From positions 186,001 through 250,000 of the forward strand of contig NZ_JBPSEG010000003.1 of NCBI RefSeq assembly GCF_051488665.1: 64,000 nt of DNA, written 5' to 3'. Numbering within the stretch: position 1 is the first letter of the stretch; the number at the start of each line of letters is the position of its first letter. This document shows positions 10,351-18,089 of the stretch, piece after piece. Made by a program: the position numbers and the translations under genes. The notes beneath the pieces were generated by a model that was not told where the DNA came from, ran no database searches, and saw only the letters and a program-made list of their open reading frames with translations. This DNA is from Melioribacter sp051488665 (GTDB lineage Bacteria; Bacteroidota; Ignavibacteria; Ignavibacteriales; Melioribacteraceae).

Positions 10351-11707
10351 AGGACTCCAATATTTTCACATACAATTTTCTTATATAATCGAGATATCTC
10401 ATCATTACGTCTATCTCGGGCAAATTTCCTTTCCCGGCAATACCCGGCTTTACATCGTACAATTCGAACATTTTATCAACGGCGTCGAACAAATTGACAT
10501 TTGGGAAATAATTGTCCCTCAAATAATGTATAAGCTTCATAGTTCTGAAAGCGTCGAGCCATAAAAATTTCTGCTTATTAATCTGTTCGGGTTTTATTGT
10601 ATTATTCGTAATTCTTTTCCAGGCGACCGGGAATTCCTGTTCTTCAAGAAATTTCCGGATTCCTTCATGAACGGAACCGGCCGACTTCAATATTTTTTCT
10701 AAGTCCAGATTATAATCGTCATAGTACTTAGCGTTCCATTCTTTAAGCAGTTCGAATATGAAAGGATTATAAACGTACAGTTCCGATTCCGGGTTGCCTT
10801 TTTCTTTAACGCTGTTGCAAAATTCGTTTATGCTTCTGCCTGTGCCGAATGGAACGCGCCATGAAATTCTTCCGGCGGGTTTTACTTTTGCGCCGGATAT
10901 CAATTTTATTTCCGTAAGTTTTCTTAATTTTTCGAGAAAATAAAAATCCTCCCCCGCTTTCTTTTTGTTCATGCCTCCTGCTTTGCAATAAAATTCGGCG
11001 GTACAAAGCATGGTGGATCCGATAGTCTGATAAGCGTACGGCGAGCCCGAATATTTAAGCATCAGAACGTAATATCTGAGAAAGATTTCGTAAGTTATTG
11101 CAGCGCTCTTTTCGATTTCGTCTGCCGGCAAAGTATGCTCGTAATCGATATAAGCCGCGTTAAGATTTCTTTTATTAAAGCCATCGACAATCTCTATCAG
11201 ATAATTACGATCCACAATACAGTCGGCGTCCAGGCAGACGAGTATTTTCTTTCTGTCGTTCGAATAATCAAACTTTGTAAGCGCAAGGTCCATGCCTATT
11301 TTACGCGCGTAGCCTACCCCGGCATGTTTTACGGGCAGCTCGTATCCCCGAGTAGACGCGTCCACAATTCCCAGATTCAAACCGGATTCGGTTAAATTAG
11401 TTTTTAGCCTCTTGTCAGTAATCTTTTTTTGAATAAGATTCCTCAACGTCTCCAGGCTGCGTTTGTTATTTTCTTTTATTTCTTCTTTAGCTTTGTCTGA
11501 ATTGTTGATTACGAAGAGAAACAGCGTTTCGTCCAGATATCTTTTTTCGAGTTCGGCAAGCGAATTCAATAGCGCAATCAAATTATCGTATTCGTCAATA
11601 GCGGGTATAACCGCAATGTTATTGTACAATCTTTCATCCTGCGGAAAGATCGGTCTGTTTAATTCCAGCTGTTTATATTTTTTAATAAAGTCGGGTAAAT
11701 TATTCAT
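10349..11707 (-). CDS. Family 2-type glycosyltransferase
   Basis: A 452-residue cytoplasmic protein with a GT-A fold near the start: NIAVIPAIDEYDNLIALLNSL opens the nucleotide-sugar binding half, KILVCLDADCIVD (about 152-164) provides the DxD-like metal/nucleotide site, and KKAGEDFYFLEKL (about 255-267) supplies the downstream ED acid pair typical of GT2 enzymes. No membrane span is seen. The C-terminal ~120 residues are not recognised. It begins 8 bases before miaA ends, so it is the last gene of the kinase-miaA-glycosyltransferase chain. Donor and acceptor are unknown. Such enzymes can act in glycolipid or compatible-solute synthesis as well as in surface glycan assembly. Confidence 0.75.
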   Translation of the reverse strand: MNNLPDFIKKYKQLELNRPIFPQDERLYNNIAVIPAIDEYDNLIALLNSLAELEKRYLDETLFLFVINNSDKAKEEIKENNKRSLETLRNLIQKKITDKRLKTNLTESGLNLGIVDASTRGYELPVKHAGVGYARKIGMDLALTKFDYSNDRKKILVCLDADCIVDRNYLIEIVDGFNKRNLNAAYIDYEHTLPADEIEKSAAITYEIFLRYYVLMLKYSGSPYAYQTIGSTMLCTAEFYCKAGGMNKKKAGEDFYFLEKLRKLTEIKLISGAKVKPAGRISWRVPFGTGRSINEFCNSVKEKGNPESELYVYNPFIFELLKEWNAKYYDDYNLDLEKILKSAGSVHEGIRKFLEEQEFPVAWKRITNNTIKPEQINKQKFLWLDAFRTMKLIHYLRDNYFPNVNLFDAVDKMFELYDVKPGIAGKGNLPEIDVMMRYLDYIRKLYVKILES

Positions 11708-12605
11708 TAAAGTAATAATCTTTAATTATCCGGTTTGCTTTTTCGAGGTCGGCGCCTTCGAGCCAAAAAATTTCGATTCCTTCCCTTTCCATTTTACGGT
11801 ACCAGGTCATCTGGCGTTTGGCAAAATTGTGAATTGCGCTGTTCAGTTTCTGAAACATATCGTTGTAATTTAATTCGCCTTTCAGATAGAGCGACAGATA
11901 TTTATATTCGAGACCGAAGAATTCGAGTTTTTCGTACGTCAAACCCGACTTGATCAATTCTTCCGCCTCTTCAATCATTCCTTCTTTTAATCTTTTCTTG
12001 AGGCGCTCGGTAATACGCTTTTTTATTTCGTTTCTATCGTACTTTATTCCGATAACCAACGAATTGATTTTTACTTTTGCGGGTTCTTCCTCCGCGCTTT
12101 TTACAATAATAGCTTTTATCATTCTGTCCCGGTCGGACAAATCGGTAGTGTTGTGAAGTTTGGGACTGATTTGTAAGAGAATCTTTTTCAATTCGTCGTC
12201 AGTAAGTTGATTCAGTTCGTCGTATTTGGAAAAATCTGCTTTGCCGAGTTTATATCCTTTCAATATAGAATGGATAAAGAGCGGCGTGCCGCCGACAAGA
12301 AAAGGAATTTTATTGTTCCGGAGAATTTCATCGTAAGCCCGATAAAACATCTGATTGAAGGAATAGAGATTAAATTCTTCGGTCGGTTCGACGACGTCAA
12401 TCAAGTGATAATTGATTTGCTTTCCGTTTACAATATAGTCGTCGAGGTCTTTGCCCGTGCCGATATTCAAACCGCGGTATACCTGGCGTGAATCCGCAGA
12501 AATAATTTCTCCGTTGAATCGATGAGCCAGAAGCGCCGCAAGCCGCGTCTTACCCGCGGCTGTCGGTCCCAGAATGGTAATCAGATTATACTTCATATCA
12601 TTCAC
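11700..12605 (-). CDS. miaA: tRNA dimethylallyltransferase
   Basis: 301 residues, normal for MiaA, which transfers a dimethylallyl group to N6 of A37 in tRNAs reading UNN codons. The P-loop GPTAAGKT is at 13-20, followed by the substrate motif ISADSRQVYRGLNIGTGK, the VGGTPLF motif and the C-terminal TWYRK segment. The ATG start overlaps the stop of the upstream sensor gene (ATGA), a strong sign of translational coupling. A second ATG three codons later would also give a good protein. Its 3' end overlaps the glycosyltransferase gene by 8 bases. Confidence 0.96.
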   Translation of the reverse strand: MNDMKYNLITILGPTAAGKTRLAALLAHRFNGEIISADSRQVYRGLNIGTGKDLDDYIVNGKQINYHLIDVVEPTEEFNLYSFNQMFYRAYDEILRNNKIPFLVGGTPLFIHSILKGYKLGKADFSKYDELNQLTDDELKKILLQISPKLHNTTDLSDRDRMIKAIIVKSAEEEPAKVKINSLVIGIKYDRNEIKKRITERLKKRLKEGMIEEAEELIKSGLTYEKLEFFGLEYKYLSLYLKGELNYNDMFQKLNSAIHNFAKRQMTWYRKMEREGIEIFWLEGADLEKANRIIKDYYFNE

Positions 12606-14749
12606 ATACCGGAAACAAACGGTATGGTAACAATCACCGTAGTGCCTTCGCCGAGCGAACTTTCGACTTCAATTTTACCGTTGTGCGCTTCGACTATCTG
12701 TCTGGTTATCGAAAGTCCCAGCCCTGTGCCTTCTTTTTTGCCCTGCGTAAAGAATGGTTCGAATATTTTTTCTTTCAGGCTGTCCGCTATACCCAGACCG
12801 TAATCGCGTATTAAAATTTTTACCACGCCGTTCTTATCGTCTTTTTTTGTCATCACTTCAATTGTGCCGCCGTCGGGCATTGCGTCGCAGGCGTTTTTTA
12901 TTATATGAGTATAACACTGATAAAATTCCTTAACGTCGATTTTTACTGTAACATCTTTGTCGAACTCGTTTTTTATGCTGCAATTTCTCGATTCCACATA
13001 AGTGCCGATTCGCGAAGCATAATCATTCAATGTTTTATTCAGGCTTATATTCATCGTTCGCAGAATAGCCTTGCCTTCGGAGTAGCTTGACGTGGTTTGA
13101 ACCAGGTCGGCAACGTGATTTAATTGTTCGAGCAGCATATCGATTATTTGAATATTGTCGGGCGTCAAATCTTTATTTCTCAAATGCTCGGCATAACGTT
13201 TGCTTACCAGTATCGGTTTTTTAATATCCTGAATAAGAAAATTAGCCATCTTACCGAGGGATTGAACTCTTTCGACTTTGAGAAGTCTTTCAACCATCTC
13301 GGCATTTTGGAGGGCGATTGCCGCATGAATCGACATTGCATTCAGAACTTCTTCGTCGTCTTTTGAAAATTCGCCTCGTTTGCTGTTGAGCAGTTGAAGT
13401 ACGCCTATTATTTCGCCTTCTCTGTTTTTGATGGGAAAAGTAATAGCGTTCTTGGTTTCATATCCGCTGGCTTTGTCGAAATCCGATCTGTAACGGATGT
13501 CTTTGGAAACGTCTTTGATATTGAGAACTTCTCCTGTTTTTGCCACATACCCCGCCATTCCTTCGCCAATCTTCAGCCTGATTTCTTTCATTTCTTTTCC
13601 CATTGCAATCAACGACCAGAGTTCGTTTTTTTCTTTGTCGATCAGATAGAGAGTTCCTCTGTCGGCTTCGGCAATATCCGTGGCTGCTTCAACGATATTT
13701 TTCAACACTTCGTCTATTTTAACTGTGGAATTAACCAGTTCAGCCGCTTTGATAATTTTTTTGAGTTGAGCAATGTCCATTTTATTTTCCTCTTCTTTTG
13801 ATATCACATCGCGAGTATTATTATTGCCCTCATTTATATTTTCCCGTTCGGGTTCCTCGAAGTTGGACTGCTCGTTTTCCAATGTTTCCGCAACACTTTC
13901 TTCCGTTGCTTCGTCAACTTGCTCAACTTTTGTTTCTTGTTTATCTGCCGTATCGCCGGAAGTTGTAATTGTGTCGGGAATAAATTCTTCGTTTTGATCT
14001 TCTTGTTCTTCCTCACCTGATTCTACGGATTCTTCCTGTCCGGTCAGCAAATCGAAAATTGTCTCGTCGAGATTTTCTTTTTCAGGCGTTTCGTCAATTT
14101 CAGGCAATTCGGATTCGGGCTTGGGAATTCCGTCTTCGTCGAGAAGGAAATCGAAATTAAAATCGTCTTTCTTCTCTTCTTCTTTTGTTTCGACTTTTTC
14201 ATCGGGAAAATCAATCGAAGTAAGGTCGCTTACGTTTTCTTTATTGTCGGGAAATTGTTTATCGTCAATCGGCATGAAAAATTCCTGCGTTCCGGAAGGT
14301 CCGGCTTTTTCTCCGCTATCTTCTTCAAAAGTCGATTTGCGGACGTTTTCTTCCTCTTCCGGTTTTTCGGTCAAATTCTTTTTTATATTCTCGTCAACTT
14401 GAAGAAGATATTCTATTTCCTCTTTCGAAAGCGCAATCAAATAAGAATCGGACAAAGCGACAGCCACAGTGGTTCTCGAAGTTCCTTCGAGCATTTCATC
14501 CTGACCGAAGAATTCGTTTTCTTCGAAGAGATAAGCTTTCGACTTGCCGAGCAGTTTTTTCTTAATCAAATTGACTTTGCCGGAAATAATAAGATAAACT
14601 GAATCCGCCGGTTCGCCTTCTTTATAAACATACTCGCCTTCGTTGACGGTGAAAAGCTTTCCTTTTATTTTATCCGGTTCGATTTTAGATATATCGGCAT
14701 TTTTCAGTAACTTATTCTTACTTAATCTGCTTATTAATTGATTTTCCAT
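12602..14749 (-). CDS. cNMP-binding/GAF sensor kinase-like protein with degenerate H-box
   Basis: 715 residues if the start is the ATG at 14749, which begins MENQLISRLSKN and avoids overlapping the divergent gene at 14768. Domains in order: cyclic-nucleotide-binding fold (about 15-115, with the GEYVYKEGEPADSVYLIISG core), a ~200-residue linker very rich in Glu/Asp (about 128-325), a GAF domain (about 335-485), a dimerisation helix region and a GHKL ATPase domain (about 600-712) with intact N-box (HIIKNACDAMPDGG), G1 (DYGLGIAD) and G2 (GTGLGLS). The phosphoacceptor position reads LIQDIKKP: Gln507 replaces the expected His, with codon CAG at 13229-13231. No receiver-domain partner is adjacent. 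It may be a pseudokinase or a non-phosphorylating ATP-binding sensor. Confidence 0.85.
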   Translation of the reverse strand: MENQLISRLSKNKLLKNADISKIEPDKIKGKLFTVNEGEYVYKEGEPADSVYLIISGKVNLIKKKLLGKSKAYLFEENEFFGQDEMLEGTSRTTVAVALSDSYLIALSKEEIEYLLQVDENIKKNLTEKPEEEENVRKSTFEEDSGEKAGPSGTQEFFMPIDDKQFPDNKENVSDLTSIDFPDEKVETKEEEKKDDFNFDFLLDEDGIPKPESELPEIDETPEKENLDETIFDLLTGQEESVESGEEEQEDQNEEFIPDTITTSGDTADKQETKVEQVDEATEESVAETLENEQSNFEEPERENINEGNNNTRDVISKEEENKMDIAQLKKIIKAAELVNSTVKIDEVLKNIVEAATDIAEADRGTLYLIDKEKNELWSLIAMGKEMKEIRLKIGEGMAGYVAKTGEVLNIKDVSKDIRYRSDFDKASGYETKNAITFPIKNREGEIIGVLQLLNSKRGEFSKDDEEVLNAMSIHAAIALQNAEMVERLLKVERVQSLGKMANFLIQDIKKPILVSKRYAEHLRNKDLTPDNIQIIDMLLEQLNHVADLVQTTSSYSEGKAILRTMNISLNKTLNDYASRIGTYVESRNCSIKNEFDKDVTVKIDVKEFYQCYTHIIKNACDAMPDGGTIEVMTKKDDKNGVVKILIRDYGLGIADSLKEKIFEPFFTQGKKEGTGLGLSITRQIVEAHNGKIEVESSLGEGTTVIVTIPFVSGM

Positions 14750-14767
14750 AAAATAGTCTGAATCGTT

Positions 14768-15400
14768 ATGAAAAAAATTGAGATTGAAAGAGCGCTCGCT
14801 CACCTTAGCAGAAACGATAAGGTGCTTTCAACATTAATAAAAAACAACGGGATTTGCAATCTACCGACACACAAAAAATACTTCATTGCGCTTTTAAGAG
14901 CAATAATCGGACAGCAATTATCGATCAAAGCCGCCGATTCGATTAACAGGAAATTTTTAGCGCATTTCGATAATTCTCCTGACCCGGATTCTATTCTTTC
15001 GGCAAAAGACGAAACGCTCCGCTCGCTCGGGCTTTCGAATGCAAAAGTAAAATACGTTAAAGACCTCGCCTTAAAAGTAAAAGAAGGCGAAGTCAAACTC
15101 AAAAATTTTTCGAAAAAGCGGGACGAGGAAATTATCGAGGAACTGACAAAAGTCAAAGGCGTCGGCGTGTGGACCGCGCAGATGTTTTTAATATTCACTC
15201 TCGGCAGACCCGATGTATTGCCCGTAGACGATCTTGGCATTAGAAAAGCGATAATGTTAAATTACGGTCTTAAAAATTTGCCTTCGGGCGAAGAAATCGA
15301 AAAATTGGCAAAAAAGAACAAGTGGTCGCCCTTTTCCACGGTAGCTTCGCTCTATTTGTGGAAAAGTCTCGACACGAATTTTGAAACTATTTTAAAGTGA
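14768..15400 (+). CDS. DNA-3-methyladenine glycosylase II (AlkA-like, HhH-GPD)
   Basis: A 210-residue base-excision repair enzyme that removes alkylated purines. The helix-hairpin-helix with GVGVWTAQMF (about 124-146) is followed by LPVDDLGIRK, in which D155 matches the catalytic aspartate of AlkA. It lacks the N-terminal beta domain of E. coli AlkA and so belongs to the short MAG/AlkA subfamily. No iron-sulfur cysteine cluster is present, which argues against MutY/EndoIII. Its last codons overlap the GTG start of the sigma factor gene, giving a glycosylase-sigma-anti-sigma operon. The gap to the divergent sensor gene is only 18 bases, so its promoter must lie within that gene. Confidence 0.9.
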   Translation: MKKIEIERALAHLSRNDKVLSTLIKNNGICNLPTHKKYFIALLRAIIGQQLSIKAADSINRKFLAHFDNSPDPDSILSAKDETLRSLGLSNAKVKYVKDLALKVKEGEVKLKNFSKKRDEEIIEELTKVKGVGVWTAQMFLIFTLGRPDVLPVDDLGIRKAIMLNYGLKNLPSGEEIEKLAKKNKWSPFSTVASLYLWKSLDTNFETILK

Positions 15401-15984
15401 CGGCATCATACCAAATGAACGAACAGCAATTAATCGAAGCGGCTCAAAACGGCGACAGAAAAGCCTTGGCGGAACTGGTTAAAATGTATGAACAGACGGT
15501 TTATAATTTCTCATTCAAATTGTGCCGAAACCGCGAAAGAGCCGAGCATACAATGCAGGAAACATTTTTAAGCATGGTAAAAAATCTGCGTCAGTTTTCC
15601 GGACAGTCAAAGCTTTCTACCTGGCTCTACCGCGTTGTAGCGAATCATTGTCTTATGCTCGCCCGTTCCGAAAACAGATACGGATTCTCGTCTTTTGACG
15701 ACGACGAAACATATATAGACGAAAAAGAGATCGCCGAATGGAAAGTGACGCCGGACAAAGTAGCCGAAAATAACGAGCTGAAAATGATACTCGACGAATC
15801 GATTCAAAAACTTGCCCCTGAATACAGAGTGGTTTTTATGCTAAGGGACGTGGAAGGTTTGTCGACCGAAGAGACTGCAAAGATACTCGATTTAACCGTG
15901 CCGGCAGTCAAATCGAGACTGCACAGAGCGCGCGCATTTTTAAGAAACGAATTAAACGAGAGATTCGCTCATGAACTCAAATAA
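15397..15984 (+). CDS. ECF-type RNA polymerase sigma factor
   Basis: A 195-residue sigma-70 family factor of the extracytoplasmic function group. Region 2 (about 10-95) contains the core-binding and -10 recognition helices with TFLSMVKNLRQFSGQSKLSTWLYRVVANHC; region 4 (about 135-190) has LAPEYRVVFMLRDVEGLSTEETAKILDLTVPAVKSRLHRAR, described here as motif position rather than as a quote to align. The GTG at 15397 overlaps the previous stop (GTGA); an ATG six codons later (15415) is an equally plausible start. The anti-sigma gene overlaps its 3' end. Target promoters cannot be told from this window. Confidence 0.92.
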   Translation: MTASYQMNEQQLIEAAQNGDRKALAELVKMYEQTVYNFSFKLCRNRERAEHTMQETFLSMVKNLRQFSGQSKLSTWLYRVVANHCLMLARSENRYGFSSFDDDETYIDEKEIAEWKVTPDKVAENNELKMILDESIQKLAPEYRVVFMLRDVEGLSTEETAKILDLTVPAVKSRLHRARAFLRNELNERFAHELK

Positions 15985-16225
15985 AATTTCGTGCAAAGAC
16001 GTAATGTATCACATTTGCGATAATCTCGGGGAAGAACTCGACTCGCCCCGATGCATCGAAATCAAAAATCATCTGGAAAATTGCGATAACTGCCAGCATT
16101 ATTTCCAGAATATCGAATCTACTATTCAGTTTTACAGAAAATACAACGTGGATTTGTCCGAAGACGCGCACAACAGATTAATCGATTTTCTCGGATTAAG
16201 CGACTGCATCGAGGAAACCGAATAA
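15971..16225 (+). CDS. Small soluble zinc-finger anti-sigma factor
   Basis: 84 residues overlapping the sigma gene by 14 bases. The motif HLENCDNCQ gives the H-x3-C-x2-C zinc site of ZAS anti-sigma domains, preceded by the usual Cys-containing first helix (ISCKDVMYHICDNLGEELDS). There is no transmembrane span or periplasmic domain, so this is a stand-alone cytoplasmic anti-sigma domain. Such forms (RsrA-like) can be redox-responsive through the zinc cysteines. There are six cysteines in 84 residues. Binding to the neighbouring sigma factor is inferred from the overlap. Confidence 0.82.
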   Translation: MNSNKISCKDVMYHICDNLGEELDSPRCIEIKNHLENCDNCQHYFQNIESTIQFYRKYNVDLSEDAHNRLIDFLGLSDCIEETE

Positions 16226-16232
16226 AGAGGAT

Positions 16233-16814
16233 CTATCTCATCATACCGCTCAACGCTTCCTTAATTAAATCCTCGAGTGCGATCGAGGGATTTTTATCCA
16301 GCGCAGCTCTTACCGCCTTTTCAGCCGTTTTTTGATTGTAGCCCAGATTAACCAACGCGGCTATTGCGTCGCCGGAAATGTCGCTTAAACCCGCAGCTTG
16401 TTCCGGTTCGCCCACAGTTTTAATTTTGTCTTTTAATTCGAGAATCAATCTTTCTGCGGTTTTCCTTCCGATTCCCGGCGCCGATACAATTTTCGAAACG
16501 TCGCCCGTAATTATAGCCCGTTTAATCTCTTCCGCTCTTATTCCGGATAAAATACCGAGAGCCGTCTTAGGTCCCACTCCGCTCACGCTAATGAGCAACT
16601 CGAACATCTCTTTTTCTTCTTCGTTATAAAAACCGTACAAATCGAGCGCGTCTTCTTTGACGACAAGGTATGTGTGCAATTCGACCTCTTCGCCGCCGCT
16701 TACTTTTTCGTAAGTGGCAATTGAGATGTTCAGTTTGTAGCCGACTCCGTTAACGTCGAGTATCAATTGAGTCGGTTTTACCGAAACGATTTTTCCTCTT
16801 AAATATCCGATCAT
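16233..16814 (-). CDS. ruvA: Holliday junction DNA helicase subunit RuvA
   Basis: 193 residues, normal RuvA length. The N-terminal OB fold opens with MIGYLRGKIV. Two helix-hairpin-helix motifs follow (LLISVSGVGPKTALGILSG near 70-90 and VSAPGIGRKTAERLILELKDK near 106-126), and a C-terminal domain III starts near 147 that would contact RuvB. The start overlaps the end of ruvC by 4 bases (ATGA). ruvB is not in this window. Confidence 0.97.
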   Translation of the reverse strand: MIGYLRGKIVSVKPTQLILDVNGVGYKLNISIATYEKVSGGEEVELHTYLVVKEDALDLYGFYNEEEKEMFELLISVSGVGPKTALGILSGIRAEEIKRAIITGDVSKIVSAPGIGRKTAERLILELKDKIKTVGEPEQAAGLSDISGDAIAALVNLGYNQKTAEKAVRAALDKNPSIALEDLIKEALSGMMR

Positions 16815-17353
16815 GATAATATCCTGTCGGGATTTTTTTCGATAAATTCTTTCCAGTTGCGGCTTTTCGATTTTGAAGCGGGGGCTTTGAATTTAAATGC
16901 GTGACAAACGGCGACCGCCAATGCGTCGGTTTCGTCGTATTTCAAATCCGAAGTTTTAATGTCGCAGATTTTCGAAATCATAAATTGAATTTGCTGTTTC
17001 GAAGAAGAGCCTTTTCCGCAGACGGCTTTTTTAATTTCTCTCGGCGAGTATTCCCTGACCGTCAAATTATTCTGAGCGGCGGTCAATAACGAAACTCCTC
17101 TCGCATAACCGATTTTAAGCGCCGACTGAACGTTCTTACCGTAAAAAGCCGTCTCGAGAGCGAACTCGTCCGGTTTATATTTTTTAATTACGGCGGTTAA
17201 ATCGTCGTGAATTTTTTTTAGTCTGAGAGAAAAGTCGTTTACGGCGGGAATGCGTATTATACCCGATGCGATGTAAGAAATTTCGTTGTCTTTAAAATCG
17301 ATGATCCCGAAACCCGTTATAAGAGTGCCGGGATCAACACCTAAAATTCTCAT
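16811..17353 (-). CDS. ruvC: Holliday junction resolvase RuvC
   Basis: A 180-residue endonuclease that cuts Holliday junctions symmetrically. The RNase H-like fold begins MRILGVDPGTLITGFGI with the first catalytic Asp at D7; further acidic residues are in FALETAFYGKN (about 64-74) and YDETDALAVAVCHA (about 139-152). The gene sits between yebC (1 base gap) and ruvA (4-base overlap), the usual yebC-ruvC-ruvA order, here preceded by recJ. Confidence 0.97.
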   Translation of the reverse strand: MRILGVDPGTLITGFGIIDFKDNEISYIASGIIRIPAVNDFSLRLKKIHDDLTAVIKKYKPDEFALETAFYGKNVQSALKIGYARGVSLLTAAQNNLTVREYSPREIKKAVCGKGSSSKQQIQFMISKICDIKTSDLKYDETDALAVAVCHAFKFKAPASKSKSRNWKEFIEKNPDRILS

Positions 17354-17354
17354 T

Positions 17355-18086
17355 TTATTGTTCTTCTACAAAGTCGGCGTTCGTAAAGACGTTTTGAACG
17401 TCGTCGTTGTCTTCGAGCGATTCAATCAACTTCATAACCTTTTCAGCTTCTTCGCCTTTAACTTCGACCTGATTTTGGGCAATCCACTGCAACGACGCGT
17501 TTTCAACCGGCAAGCCTTTTTCGACCAAAGCGCGTCTTACCGGTTCGAAAGACTCGAGAGTTGTAACCACTTCGAAAAATTCATCTTCGGTCTGCAAGTC
17601 GTCAGCGCCGGCGTCGATAATAATTTCCATCATTTCGTCTTCCGACATACCTTCCCGTTTAACGGTAATAATGCCTTTTCTTTCGAACATCCATGCTACG
17701 GAATTCGATTCGCCGAGGCTGCCTCCGTTTTTCGAAAAGATATGGCGGACTTCCGCGACGGTTCTGTTTTTATTATCCGTAGCGGCTTCAACCAAAATTG
17801 CAATGCCGCCGGGACCGTAGCCTTCGTAAACCACTTCGTAATAAGTGGCGCCTTCAAGCTCACCCGTGGCTTTTTTAATTGCGCGTTCTATATTGTCTGC
17901 GGGCATGTTAGCGGCTTTTGCGTTATCTATCGCCAGTCTGAGTCGCGGATTGCCTTCCGGATCGCCTCCGCCCTGACGGGCTGCTATTGTTATTTCTTTA
18001 ATCAGTTTAGTAAATAATTTACCTCTCTTGGCATCTAATGCGGCTTTTTTTCTTTTGATGGTAGCCCATTTTGAATGTCCGGACAT
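17355..18086 (-). CDS. YebC/PmpR family protein
   Basis: 243 residues beginning MSGHSKWATIKRKKAALDAKRGKLF, the invariant N-terminus of the YebC family. Members are described as DNA-binding regulators (PmpR), and YebC-type proteins have been linked to relieving ribosome stalling. The full three-domain length is present. It starts 3 bases after recJ ends and stops 1 base before ruvC, so it is within the recJ-yebC-ruvC-ruvA operon, and a link to DNA repair expression is plausible. Confidence 0.95.
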   Translation of the reverse strand: MSGHSKWATIKRKKAALDAKRGKLFTKLIKEITIAARQGGGDPEGNPRLRLAIDNAKAANMPADNIERAIKKATGELEGATYYEVVYEGYGPGGIAILVEAATDNKNRTVAEVRHIFSKNGGSLGESNSVAWMFERKGIITVKREGMSEDEMMEIIIDAGADDLQTEDEFFEVVTTLESFEPVRRALVEKGLPVENASLQWIAQNQVEVKGEEAEKVMKLIESLEDNDDVQNVFTNADFVEEQ

Positions 18087-18089
18087 AAA

